From Chara braunii (taxonomy: Eukaryota > Streptophyta > Charophyceae > Charales > Characeae): 44,968 nucleotides of DNA. The DNA is taken from the NCBI GenBank assembly GCA_003427395.1, contig BFEA01000125.1, positions 2,375,089 to 2,420,056 of the forward strand. The letters run 5' to 3'. This document shows positions 30,572 to 42,250 of the stretch, one piece after another (within the stretch, counting starts at the first letter, position 1; every line of letters begins with the position of its first letter). Below the pieces are notes generated by a model. It searched no databases. It saw only the letters and a list, made by a program, of their open reading frames with translations, and was not told the DNA's origin. Made by a program: the position numbers and the translations under genes.

Positions 30572-31236
30572 AATTAATTATACATAGAGTGCTACTAGTG
30601 TATATATATTGAGCAAAAATAGGATCTAGCGGGTTTGTGACCAACATAATAATTATAATGTTGTAAGATAGTTCGGTTCCTATTTAACATTAGTGATTTG
30701 AATAAAATTAGGATAAGTCATTTCTAGTACGAGAGACTTCGGATGGGTCAACCTATAGTAGACTGGTTGTCATGTCAGCGACATTGTCAGGTGCCTACAT
30801 TGTCAGTGGTACGGGAGAACTGTTGGAAGCATATAAGTGGGAAACCCCTTGTGAAAAAAATCATCATACGAAATGAAAAATCATAATTTAATAACCGAGA
30901 ATTTTGTACATTTATGGACCGTTAAAAATGTAGAGTCGAGTTGAAATCTGAATCAAGGAGGAAAACTGAAATCATAGAAAATGTGTGTCATCCTTACATG
31001 GAGGTCATACTAATTTTATTTAGGTTGGCATTCTTTATCTTATTGTCTGTCATCGGGATCCGATGAATGAGGTATTGAGGGTCTATATTTATTTTTATTT
31101 TTTTTAGAGAGAGTCAGAGAGAGGGAGATGTAATATGTGTCATAACAAACTTTACACAAATGGTTAACGGGGACCCTCATTTTCAGGCCCTGGGTAACGA
31201 GTCCAAAACTGAAATTAGGGTTTCGAAGTCAAATTT

Positions 31237-31267
<31 letters not shown>

Positions 31268-32138
31268 GTTCGTTCTTGTTTTGGTTCAAGGTTAGTGTGT
31301 GCCAAATTTTGTATCATTTGGAGTATTAGAATTTTCTCTGTTAAAATTTCTGAAATTTTTCAAGATTTCTTAAATTTAGATGTTGGAAAAATTTCATGAA
31401 AATGCATTTTTACCTTGTTGTTTTATATCTTTATTATTATTATTATTATTTTATTTTTTTGCAGTTACTTAGTATGGTCTCCACTTTACGAATTGGTGGC
31501 AAGTTTGATTAAAATGACTCTTTGGTTTTCATATAAATAGCATGGCAAGTGGTCTTAAAATTAGGGTCTCCATTGATATTCTTTCAAACTTGACGCTGAA
31601 AACACATATGGGGAAACCTAATACACTGCAACATTAGGAATTCAAGGTCTGGCTCAATGACTCAAAGACTTGGTGGCTTATTGGTAGTAGCAGAGAAAAA
31701 AAAATGCATTCTCTAAACTGCCAATACCTGACCCCATCCTTGTGCAAAATCATTTCATCACGTACGAAAACTTTGGGGTTTTAGGATTACCGTACTGCAA
31801 TGGCTTAGTGGTTCCGAAACAAAAACAAAAAAAAATTGTCGCTGATGATTTGGTAAAGCTTAACACACAATGGAAGGCCGCGAGGCCCATGTGTACTGAT
31901 GGTTTACGTGCCATATTATTACGCTTTGTCATTGAAAAAACAGTTTTATTTTTTATTTTTTTTGTTTTGTTTTGTTGAACGATGATATAATTCATCAATG
32001 TTCCTTACTTTTTTAATATTTTTTCAACAATTATTCTAATACTAATAAATGTCTAAAGTATGTGCACTAAACATTTTCTAATAAGTTGTTGACAGATAGG
32101 TCCGTCTTACGCTTTTGAAAGATATCGGTTGATGAATT
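30572..32138. other. AT-rich stretch, no gene seen
   Basis: Contains a 26-base T run (31242-31267), a (TTA)n run near 31433-31450, and an A-box-like GGTGGCTTATTGGTAGTAGC near 31670 without a convincing B-box. Frames are short. Confidence 0.45.
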
Positions 32139-32520
32139 GCATATTGTTAGTCCTCTGCAAAATATACGAAGGACTGGTCATTGCACATCTCCAACCCTAA
32201 TTATACCATATCACTTCATATCCTCCACCTATACGAAACTCAATTTTGATGGGTTATCCGCAAAAAAAAATTGTGTTACCTTGACGTAGATGCGACAACC
32301 ATTGTAATGCATCCAAAGCCTTAAGGTTATGAATTCTCAATTGTTGGACCTAGGGAAAACAACATTAAGGGCCTATATATATATATCGTAAAACAAAGTT
32401 CTCTGGTAAACCATAGGCAGAGAGATATATATTATATCTATATATCTATATATATAGATATAAATATACATTGGTGGGGAGCACTAAGAGAGAGAACGGG
32501 GGAGAAAGAGAGAGAGAAAA

Positions 32521-32567
<47 letters not shown>

Positions 32568-33440
32568 AAGAGAGAGAGAGAGAGAGATGTGAGTTCTCTT
32601 TCAGTACAGCCTATAGGCTACAAGCGTAGATGCGGATATGACTACAAATTTTGAACCTGGCCTAATAAGCCAAAACAACCTGGCCTAATGTGCATTTTTG
32701 CCTGCCTATAGCAATAAGGATTAAAAAAATGCATTATTTAACTAACATCGTTTTTTTCTTCTTCTAAGTTTCATTTTTTTTTTAAAAGATCATTGGTCAA
32801 TCTATGTTTCTCGTTTTTTTCAATGATTGTTCTGATTATAAAAAAGTTTAAAAGAAGGCGCAAAAATATTTTGACATAAGTTGCCAAACCATATGTGGCC
32901 AATCCTATTAATCACTGACAAGTTTTCAAGATTAAAATTTCACCGTTCTAAGTCTTTGGGTCCCTTTTGAGGTCTCGAGTGCAAGGTAGGATCGATCCTA
33001 CGTATTTCAACGTATCGGTAGGGCAACAAAATAGTTTTTTGTCCTTCGCAAAAATACGAAGGACAAGTTACCGCGTAACGTCCACCTAGGTTGTACCCTA
33101 GTTCGAGTGGTTGTTTGCTGTAAAAATTCATGTCACCTTAACACAAGTGTGACAACCCACTACTCTGCAACCTTAAACTTAAAACTACGAATAGCATAAT
33201 CAACTTTTTTTGCCCATTGTCGACCACAGGGGCGCGGAGGATGCAACCGTAATGATCTATGTGTTTTTTTCCCCCTAGAAAGAGAGAAAGATGTATTCCC
33301 TTTCGCTACAGCCTCTGGTGTGCAAACACATATATGAAAGCCCACTATATAAGGATACGGATTTCGAGCCTGGTCCAGTGAGCCGAAATAATGGGGGTCT
33401 AGTCGTAGGATGCATTCTTTAGCGCCTTTTCGCTTTTTTG
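32139..33440. repeat. Two diverged tandem copies of a ~450-600-nt repeat
   Basis: Copy 1 (about 32139-32735) and copy 2 (about 33035-33440) share ordered blocks. These are GTCCTNNGCAAAA-TACGAAGGAC, then GT-ACCTT-ACG-A-NTGNGACAAC, then CCTTAANNTTA, then a GA-rich run, then TACAGCCT, then TTTNGAGCCTGGNCNA-TNAGCC. Copy 1 is enlarged by an AT palindrome (32390-32470) and a long (GA)n (32480-32587). The ordered blocks support one family; no protein is encoded. Confidence 0.6.
32480..32587. repeat. (GA)n microsatellite next to AT palindrome
   Basis: Mostly AGAGAG with short AAA interruptions. It is preceded by ATATCTATATATCTATATAT and its complement around 32430-32465, which can fold back on itself. 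Confidence 0.9.
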
Positions 33441-33780
33441 CCCTGTTTTTTTTTTTCAAACGTCATTGCTTATTATATGTTCTTCAATCTTTTTTTTTTT
33501 TTTAATAATTTGATTGCAACAATTTGCCAAAGAAGGAGAGAGACAAAAAGAGAGGATATTTTAAAAATGTGATTTTTACCTACTGCTCTCTTGCTAAAAA
33601 CAAAAAAATTATAAATGACACACAAACACACACGCATACATACATACATATTTTATGTTATTGTTTTGTTGATGGGTCTGTAAGACATCGCGGGCTGCTT
33701 CACAAGTAGAGTAGAGAGGCGAGCAACAAAGTGTTTGTACAACGTTTCTAATCTAATTAAATAATATTAGAATAGAATGT
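33441..33780. other. Low-complexity interval, no gene seen
   Basis: T runs (33447-33455, 33490-33503), a short CA/TACA repeat near 33620-33650, and nothing else identifiable. Confidence 0.5.
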
Positions 33781-33900
33781 CGGTTGACCCTATATTTGAA
33801 TACAGATCAACTCCGCCAGCTAGATTCGAACCAACAACCGAATAGATAGGGTCAAGTGTTTCTAATCATGACACCAAGGTTGCAGCACGCATCATTACTT
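33781..33900 (-). repeat. tRNA-derived SINE-like fragment
   Basis: On the minus strand TTGGTGTCATGATTAGAAAC (A-box region) is followed about 25 nt later by GGTTCGAATCTA (33821-33832), a good B-box. No acceptor stem closes, so it is a SINE or tRNA remnant and not a tRNA gene. Confidence 0.45.
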
Positions 33901-36245
33901 TTAAAAAATAATCTTTTGCGAACGTCTCCAAAACACTGAAGATTCGACGCGTAGTGTTGATAACTTTGTTATGTTTTTAAAAAAAATAACAAAAATTGAA
34001 CCCAAGATATTCAATCTAACAAGAGAGGCTGCAAAACAAAAACATAAGAGTTTCAGATGTGTCCACTGTTAGTAAATTTATGTTGTGTCAGAAATCCCAT
34101 AGCAAATGTTGAATTTCGTTGCTCATATGATAGCATAGTGTTAAGAAACCTACATTCAATAAATGAAAGATTAACCAATAAAAATAACAAATGAAGTAAA
34201 AAACAAACAAATAAGTTGAGTTGAAGAGTCGTATGATAAGTGACTATCTCGTACGGTTCGGAGAGGACTCAAGTAATCACCAAGGGTATGAAAATTTTAT
34301 TTTATTCTTTATTATGGTTATCTTGATATTTTTCGTGGTCTTTAATATGGGAGTTTTACTAGTCTACGTGAAGATGCGCAAATAAGTTATTAGAGTGGTC
34401 ATTTTATTATTAATGATTATAATAAATTATTGGGTATGTGTTGTCATATAACAAATGAGTTTTGGCGGAGCTACTGTAATTACAAGTTTAATTAGTGCAA
34501 TTTTGGGACAATCACGAATATAACTTAATGAGTCAAAATATCAAATTGTGAATTTTAAAATATGGGTTCAACTCCTGTTATTCGACTTTTGCATTTGAAC
34601 TATAACGAACGTAAATTTAGTCAAAGTTAGCGTCAAGATAGTTATTCATTAACTGAAGTCAATGAATTTAAGTTACTTGATTCAAACAAACACATAAAGA
34701 GTAGCAAGACACTGAATACGAAGTGCAGACGCTTCGCGTTTGCTTTTCGAACCTCTATGAATGCGTTTTATGACATGCTTTGTTTTCTCTACTCTTGTTA
34801 GTTGAAGGTAAGACATATGCCCTTAGTGTGAAGTTTGATTGCACACTCTATATACGATACAAATACAATACATACTCCAATTAACATTTATTTATAGATA
34901 GTAATTCATCGTAGTATATATTTCATGGATACGACATATGTGGGACGAGATTAGATATAGTAATCATTCGGTGGACGTGCTTTATGTATGCATCTTTCTA
35001 CGCTTCGTCTTAATGTGTCGCGAGTGCCCTACCTGTACGTTTTCTTTTCATCAAATTCATAATCCAGATCGTTCATACTTTATCACTTTTCTTTGTTTTG
35101 ACATTATATATATATATATGGATTTTCGATTCCAATCCGGTTGGTTGATTCGACCGAACATATGATCGCTTTATTTGGATGATACTATATATAATACCAC
35201 GATGTATTGTGGAAGGGTAGTATAAAAAAAAGATCATCGTGATAAGTTTTTCCAAAAAATTGTACGTGCTATGTCCTCGTAGGTGCTTTGATTTTTTTGT
35301 AGTGCTTCACGTCTTTGAAATCATTCATGGTTGAGTATGTGTAGAGATTTTATGCCACAAAGGAGTGAAGTCACTACCATTCTATTTTTTTCGAAACCGA
35401 AAGAAACTATTATGGTTTTCTTTTCTAAAACCTGTTTTTCATACAACTTTGATCCCGAATCATTTTTGTGTTTTTTTGCTTTGCTTTTCCAAACGGGTTT
35501 CATAAGACAAAATTATGTTCAATTGAAGCCCAAATAACTCATGGAGTTTCATATAATGCAACTTTTCAGGTAATTGTTTTGTTTTCATCTGTATGACAGA
35601 AAATTGTTTATAGATTTTCATTTCAAATTGTTTTCTATACTTCTTATCAATATGAGATCATCATAACATTGTATATAACGTGTGTGATTTTTGTAATATG
35701 AATTTAAAAATTTTGTGATAGCGTACTTGAACAAATGAAACACACGCAATTATATCATTTTAATATAACAGACTGTCTCTCTCTCTTTCCTTTCCTCCAT
35801 ATATTTTTTTCTCTCTCTGTTTGTTCGTTTATCTGTTTGTTATTTTCCCTCTGGTTTTGCTCTTTCTCACCCAACATACTAAAAGCAAAGGGGCAGTCGG
35901 AGTAGAGTAATAATGTTTATTAGTTGAGGAAAACTTCGTCATATACTCATTTTTGCATTAGTTTAACCTATGAGGTTATTTTTCTTTCACTTTTCGGGTA
36001 GTCCTGTATGTCTTGTTGTTGTTTAAGATACGTGAGACTGATGTCATATTTATAATTTTTTTTCCATGCCCACTGAACCTGTTAGCATTTTGCGTTGCAA
36101 CTAAAATATGTATATTTAAACACAGCGAATGACGTCGTACAAAGGATAACTTTGAACTTAGTTTCATAAAAGTTTGGGATAAGTTTTAAGATAAATTTCT
36201 CTCTCTCGTTTTGTCATTCTCTTTGTCTTTTTTTTCGTCTTTTTA

Positions 36246-36276
<31 letters not shown>

Positions 36277-37430
36277 GGTAGTTTCAGGATATCTATCTGT
36301 TTTTATACAATCTGGTTGAGTTAGTTGGTGATGCTCGTTCGATTTTGTATCTTGTGTATTCATGGATTTAGCAATTGCACAAACAGATTCTACAATATGT
36401 GACAAGTCTCTTCACTATTACAAGTTGTGATCACTATAAAATTATAAAGATGGTACAAACCCTCGAAACGATTGCATTGACTTTACCTTTAAGAGAACAA
36501 TATCACGACTCATAACTTTAATAACAATATGCAGTTTTTAGATGGAGGTCATGAAGGTATTAACATTTGTCATCTTGTGTCTGTGAATATGCTTGTGCGT
36601 GCGTTCGTTTCCCTCTCGATACAGTGCACCTACACCATGCTTGTACTGGTTTTAAGTGCAGCCTCATAAAAAAATTTGAAACATGTACATGGAAAAATCA
36701 AAATGCGAGATTGTTATCATGGAAGTCTTTCGTCAACCAAGAAAACAATCAAACACACTGAAAGTTGAACTACTGAGTAAAGGTAAGATTATAATAAGTG
36801 AATAAATATTTGATTTTTTTTTATTGATTACATGATAATCAATTTATTTTAAAAAAATAAAAAAAAAATAATTTTTATACATTCATAATAGTGTGCGGTG
36901 TGGTTGAATGATAGTCGAGCAATAGTTAGTTAGTGCCTACACGAGGATTATTATAGAGTGAAGAACTCTTTGTTGCAATTATGCACCAAAGGCTTATTGT
37001 TTTTTTGCAACCTTTGTTGCAATTAGAATATGACGTTTATGCACCCCAACTGGGATAACTTCAATAGGGTTTTCATTGTTGTTTTGAATGCCTAAAAACA
37101 ACACCTTACTGTGCTTGAACTTGTTGTCAAAGGAGTTTTCGTTCTGTTGAGGTTATACTTGGAGTCATGTTGTTTATGACACTTGAAATTTCGCGGTTTA
37201 CTTTCGAGGAAGTTACCACCACTGGTGTTAGTTCTGCCTTAGCAACAAATGATATGTATTGCCCCTAATTTTGTTTCAATAGCAGCTAACTGTACCAATT
37301 TATTATATTTACAGGCAACATGACATGTTTGTTTAACTTTTGTCTCTCTCTCTAAAAAAAATACAGTAAAATTTTTCTCTTTGTCTCTTTCTCTTACTAT
37401 GTCTCTTTGGTGAAATAAATTTATGTGACC
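33901..37430. other. AT-rich stretch, no gene seen
   Basis: Scanned on both strands, frames are short and without motifs. There is a diverged copy of the 26917 repeat at about 34228-34280. A CT-rich patch lies at 35776-35820, and T/TTTTA runs at 36225-36275. Confidence 0.45.
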
Positions 37431-37441
37431 TTTGTGCCTAC

Positions 37442-37769
37442 GTAGCATCGTCTTCGCGTTCAAAGACGAACGCAAACATGTTCGCCTGAACGCGAACAAG
37501 CGTCCAAAACGCTCCGAACACGAACATAAAAAATATTTAGAAACAAAAAAGTTCTAAAAAAATATATGTGTTATGTAAAATAATAATACAATCAACTTTT
37601 GCCTTAGAGTCATATTCAAATTCCAAGCATAAATTATAATTAAAAAATTAAAAATAATTTTTATTTTTTACGAGAAAAAAATACGTTCGTCCGAACATGT
37701 TCGCGAGCTGTGAACAAGCAAACACGTTCTCGCGAACGTGAAGGGGCGCGAACACTTTCATCGTGCTAC
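37442..37769. mobile_element. Miniature inverted-repeat element with GTTCG-rich arms
   Basis: It starts GTAGCATCG and ends CGTGCTAC. The outer ~80 nt on each side are crowded with GTTCG and CGAAC motifs. The centre holds CAACTTTTGCCTTAGAGTCA, the core also seen in the 25.9-26.7 kb nest. The reverse complement of its left half closely matches 40180-40340. No transposase and no clear target duplication. Confidence 0.6.
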
Positions 37770-37770
37770 G

Positions 37771-37824
37771 CAGTTTTGTGCAACGATGACACGCACAAAT
37801 CGAAAAATAGTCTGTTTTTTTTTT
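37771..37824 (+). pseudogene. U6 snRNA 3'-half fragment ending in T10
   Basis: GCAACGATGACACGCACAAA followed by TCGAAAAATAGTC closely matches the 3' half of U6 (GCAAGGATGACACGCACAAA, TCGAGAAATGGTC). It ends in ten T at 37815-37824, the position and form of a Pol III terminator. The 5' half with ACAGAGA is missing, so it cannot be a working U6. Confidence 0.8.
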
Positions 37825-38290
37825 CTCGGACTTAGTGTCATGTCTGCAAGAATAGTTAGGAGGTGAGAGTTAGTTAAATGAGAGAGTGCAATAGTAACAG
37901 TTGAGAAATAAAACGTCAACAAGACAGTTAGCGAGGCCGAGGTAAGTAAGACGAGGGGTAGGGTAAAACTTTTTCTCCCTCTCTCGAAGTAGCGGAGCCG
38001 ACTTTTTTCTTTTTTTTCCTCTAGGTAAAATATACTTGCATTGCCCCTATGTAAGGATGACACGCATAAAGGAGAAATAGACCAATTTGTTTTTTAACTT
38101 AGTGTCACTTAAACAGTGATATAAAGGTTAGTGAGATAGGAGACTGTAGTAGTAAGACCTAATTGTCATGCGAGTATAGATAGTTAAGGAGGTGCCGGTA
38201 AGTTAGATGGGGGGGAATGTATACAGTCCCTCTCTATCTGACTTGGCATAGAGAGAGAGAGAGTCATTTATTTCATGAGCCTCATGCTTA
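37825..38290 (+). repeat. Tandem repeat unit (~267 nt) carrying the U6 3' half
   Basis: After each U6 fragment comes CTTAGTGTCA, then GTTAGTGAGAT-like and GTAGTAAGAC-like blocks, then GGTAAGTNAGA-GNGGGG, then CCCTCTCT. Copy 1 tail is 37825-38037 and copy 2 is 38038-38290. The order of blocks is kept while sequence has diverged, so U6 3' half plus tail was duplicated as one unit. Confidence 0.6.
38038..38095 (+). pseudogene. Second U6 snRNA 3'-half fragment ending in T6
   Basis: GCATTGCCCCTATGTAAGGA, TGACACGCATAAAGGAGAAA and TAGACCAATTTG match U6 from GCATGGCCCC to the 3' end, followed by six T (38090-38095). It starts slightly further 5' in U6 than the first fragment. No ACAGAGA box. Confidence 0.8.
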
Positions 38291-38385
38291 TTACCATTTT
38301 CGTTAAACTTCTTCTTCGCACGCACGCACCTATGTGTTCGTGTGTCTTGTAATGTTCATGCTTGCACGCAAGAGAGAGAGAGCGA

Positions 38386-38390
<5 letters not shown>

Positions 38391-38442
<52 letters not shown>
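38391..38442. repeat. (GA)n microsatellite
   Basis: About 26 GA units. A CT-rich counterpart lies at about 38621-38662. Frames of Leu-Ser repeats across it are meaningless. Confidence 0.95.
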
Positions 38443-38445
<3 letters not shown>

Positions 38446-39224
38446 GTTAAAAACAATAGCTTATAGTCTTTCAGTGTTTATGTAAAAAACATAAAATATA
38501 TGACTCGGATGCATACATGCATGTTAGTGACATCCACAACACGTCATCTTGTGCACGTCGCACACTTGGGTTGTATTCCCTCACGCGAGTTTGCGAGCAC
38601 ACTTTTATTTTATCCTTGTCCTCTCTCTCTCTCTGTCTCTCTCTGTCTCTCTCTCTCTCTCTTTAAAAAAAAAAACATAATTCCTTAGGGATGTGCTCCC
38701 TGCACCCCCATGAAAAATAATAACTGCGAGTTCTTTGATAAACACGAAGGATTGATCACCACACCACAACTTTCATTTCGGATGTACTCTATTTAGAGTG
38801 GGCGCCCGACATAAGCTTCACACCACTATGACACAAACGCAAACCTTTATTTTGTAGCCTTATGGCCTTGCAATACCACTGACACTCTTAAAAATAAATT
38901 TTAAAGAGTTTGGATATGGTCATGCAATTTTTTTAAAGCATTGGGTGAGAACTGTAGTACTTGTTCTCATTAGTTTGGTATCTAATTTATAAACTTAAAA
39001 AAAAAAAACATTTGGTGAAAAAATCATTCAAAAGGTGTCAAAAAAATATTTTAAACATTCCTCTCGAGACCCCAACTGCTCGACCTGCAAGATTTCAGAT
39101 TTCAAGTGTACTCGACAGAGCACTTAAAACACCCTTCATTTTTATGAGGTACAGACAAACATTAAAAAAAAATCGACGAGTTATGTTCATAGTTTTAAGA
39201 CTGCGGTATAGTTAGTTTCAACAT

Positions 39225-39650
39225 ATGTGTCGAAGTGTCGCATTTTCAGCGGTGGGCGACCAGGATGTAAGTGGGTTCTTAGGGGGCAAAAGTTTTTTGG
39301 GGACCGGTCCTTGCCGATATTGCAGAATACCTATAACTACCTCTCATAAAATCATAACTTTTGAAAGGAAAAAAAAAATTGGTCGTCAAGTGGAAGCGGA
39401 CCCCCAAAAGAATTTAGAAGGGGCGGAGTTGTTGGGAGTCCCACGCTCATGTCGTCCAAGGCGGAGGGTACCAAAGAATATAGTCCCGCAATTTGCAAAA
39501 CGTAACTTTAACGATTTTTTGTGTACGGAGAAATTCATTAAAAAAAAAAAATTGATAGATTAGGTCGTGGTCTTCTCATAAAAAATATAATAGTTTTTTT
39601 TGAAAAAATAACTCAGACCACGATGTAATCGCCCCGCTGATTCGACACAT
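39225..39650. mobile_element. Inverted-repeat (MITE-like) element, ~426 bp
   Basis: The left end, ATGTGTCGAA then CAGCGGTGGGCGA, matches the reverse complement of the right end, ATGTGTCGAATCAGCGGGGCGA. The left end has a 12-nt insertion between the two blocks. Near the right end TCGTGGTCT (39563) pairs with AGACCACGA (39614). No transposase frame; no clear target duplication because the right flank is T-rich. Confidence 0.65.
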
Positions 39651-40032
39651 TTTTTATTTTTGCCACTCGGCCATGTGTGGGCCAACAAAATTACTTGAAC
39701 TTTAATGATATGTTTCCTGTCATGATAATTTGTGGAAAAAAATAAAAATTATAGTGTTTATAGGTTTTGTGTTGTTTTTTCATGAAAAGTATTACATCTT
39801 ACCAGGTAAGTTCATAGTAAATTGCCGCAATTTCATCCGCTACAAACCAATATCGACAAACATTACTGGGATCTCGCAAAAAAAGAAAATCCCGTTTTAG
39901 AAAATAAATGCATATGTTAGGAATATTACGTAGCGATCTAGAAGTCGATCGAAACTTCTTTATGCGATATGTAAGGGTTTAACCCGTAGTCGAATGAATT
40001 TAGAATATGGTAGAATCTTCTTGGTATGGTAT

Positions 40033-40382
40033 TGTGTAGCACACCGAATATGTTCAGAGTTTTTCTGAACGTCTGAACATGTCCGGGTGTTCGGTTGAAC
40101 GCCACCCGAACGTGTTTGGCCGAACATATTAAAAAAAAAAAAAAAAAAAAATCTTTTTATTTTTTATTTTTAACGTGAGTTTGGTTACGAATTTGAGCAT
40201 ACGTCAAAGGCAAACGTTGTTTGTATTATTATTTTACATATTATATAGTTTTTTCATATTTTTTGGATAACGTTTTGTTTTCTAAATATTTTCATGTTCG
40301 CATTCGGAGAGTTTCGGCGCTCGTTCGCGTTCGGTCCCGAACGTTCGGGTTCAGTCACCGAACCCGAACATGATGCTACACA
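40033..40382. mobile_element. Second GTTCG-armed miniature element
   Basis: It has ends TGTGTAGCA and TGCTACACA, GTTCGG/CCGAAC clusters on both sides, and the shared core in the opposite orientation to 37442-37769. A 21-base A run and T runs lie centrally. No protein. Confidence 0.6.
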
Positions 40383-41092
40383 TGTATGATATAATAAAAC
40401 CTGACGTATGGTAAACCGATATCGATACATTTTGAAGTAGGTTTTACATATGCAGTATTCAGTTAACCGCACGACTTAGCATTTTAGTCGAAAAGTATCG
40501 AGTTGAATGGATAAAATGATGGAGCCCACTAGACATTATGCCTCATGCATCACGTGCTTTTTGCATCATGTGCTTCCTATGTGCCTCATGCATCACATGC
40601 ATTCTGCGTCTTGCGTACCCTTTGTGGATCACTACGGAGATGTGTCATAGATGGATTAGTGAGGTATCACGAACATTCACGGAGTAGTAAGATTGTGATT
40701 GAAAAGCATGTGACTAACTCTTGAAACTGATTGATACTTTAGTATTTTTGTTCGTTAGGATGGTCTCTGTAGACTATGAAATCGATCGATTGTTATAAAA
40801 AATGGATTTTGACAATATAAATTTGTAAAATCATTATCTTTAGTTCCAACGTGAGTCTAAATTGTTAAAATTGTACGTCAAAATGATTATTGTTTCTCCT
40901 TACCTCTAGCCAATAATGAAATTGGTTCTCATAATGAACCAAATAGAAAATTTGAAATAATGAATATGCTTCCATAATTGAGAAAGTGGAAATTCGTTTG
41001 CCTAAATTGGTTCATATTAGTTTAAAGTTAAGTGCTCAAAGGGGTACATAACTTAAAAAAAATAATTTGAACTGTGAAATAGATCGCAGTCG
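40383..41092. other. AT-rich stretch with a short CATGC-type repeat
   Basis: Near 40540-40615 a phrase like GCCTCATGCATCACGTGC recurs imperfectly about three times. Nothing else is recognised. Confidence 0.4.
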
Positions 41093-41127
41093 TCTCTCTC
41101 TCTCTCTCTCGCTCGCTCGCTCGCTCG

Positions 41128-41191
<64 letters not shown>
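41093..41191. repeat. (TC)n-(GCTC)n-T63 compound repeat
   Basis: A TC run, then four GCTC units, then 63 uninterrupted T (41129-41191), then more CT-rich sequence. Lengths are approximate in short-read assemblies. Confidence 0.9.
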
Positions 41192-41817
41192 CTCCCTCTC
41201 TCTTTGTGGCAACTCCCCTCTCCCTCCCTTTCTTCCTCTCTCTCGTTTGTGCGTGCGCCTAGTCCCATTGCTTTGGCTACTATAGGGCTGCGTTCTCCGG
41301 GCCCCCCCGACATAATGTGTCCTTTATTTAATGGGTCTTGCTCAACTGCTCTCGATTCACAAATTTTAGTGAGTTTGGCATAACTCCATTTAACTCGCGA
41401 AATAAGATCTCGAAATTTGAGTCGAGAGCTATCAGAACTGGCTTTTGAGGGTTTGAGAGTCCTCAATTTGCAAGCTTTCGGATTTTGAGGGTGCTCCGCC
41501 ATGCCTTTCGAGCTGCTTTCATATTCAATAACTCACCTCGAGTCTGGATACGCAAAAGAGGCGTTCGAGTTTAGTGATGTCTTGCAACACTGTATAATTT
41601 AGAGATTGCAGTGTAAGAGAGTAGGTGGAGCGAAGCTGCAATTTTTTAGAGTGTTGGGGGTCTGACAACTCTCGAACTACTCTCAAAATTGTTCGTGAGT
41701 CGAGACCCAATAACAAGGCCCAAAAAACTCTTGAAAACCTCAATAACAGAGCCCCTGAAACTCTGGAAAAACTCTTGAAAATATATGACAGCTCTTGAAA
41801 CATTTCACGGTTATCGA
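41192..41817. other. Interval without gene
   Basis: ACTCTTGAAA-like and CTCGAA-like phrases recur several times between 41340 and 41805, suggesting an old repeat. No protein is recognised. Confidence 0.35.
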
Positions 41818-42250
41818 GCGGCCTAGCTCAATTGGTTAGGCACGCAAGTGGCATTCAAGAGGTTGTGGGTTAAATCCCCATGGCCGCCTGTAACACTCTT
41901 GGTGCCAACCAACTGAGAAAGTCAGTTGGATCCTCCCCGTCAGTATCCGTAAGGTCTTCAACCAACACGGGTGTGAGTGCGTGTGTGAGTGGGTTGTGTG
42001 TGGTATGTGGGAGAGTGTTGGCTTTAGACACTACTGTTACTCAATGGAGGTGAGGGAAAATGAAAATGGAGGCACAGTTACTGACAAATGTCCGGTCTTT
42101 GTGTTAGTCAGGCCTCCACCGGCGGCCCCAATCCTGCACCCTAAAACGCTAGGGCAAAGGGGCAAATTAACTTACCGTGAGGGCACGGGTGCGCAACCCA
42201 TAGTTTGTATATGCTTGATTGATAAAGGAGGCGTTATTGGTGAGGTTTAG
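41818..42250 (+). mobile_element. tRNA-derived SINE
   Basis: The head at 41818-41888 has a closing stem GCGGCC/GGCCGC, an A-box TAGCTCAATTGG (41824-41835) and a B-box GGTTAAATCC (41868-41877), so it folds roughly like a tRNA. It is followed by a non-tRNA body of about 350 nt and then TG-rich simple repeats (from about 42280). The internal Pol III promoter explains how it would be transcribed. The B-box TTAAATCC departs from TTCGANTCC, so this copy is old. The 3' end is uncertain. Confidence 0.7.

Noticed and set aside
41053-41502. 149-codon minus-strand ORF with poly-Lys
   Set aside because: The Lys run is the 63-base T tract read on the other strand; no other support.
41818-41888. Functional tRNA gene
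   Set aside because: The B-box is altered, the anticodon arm does not fold cleanly, and a SINE body follows.
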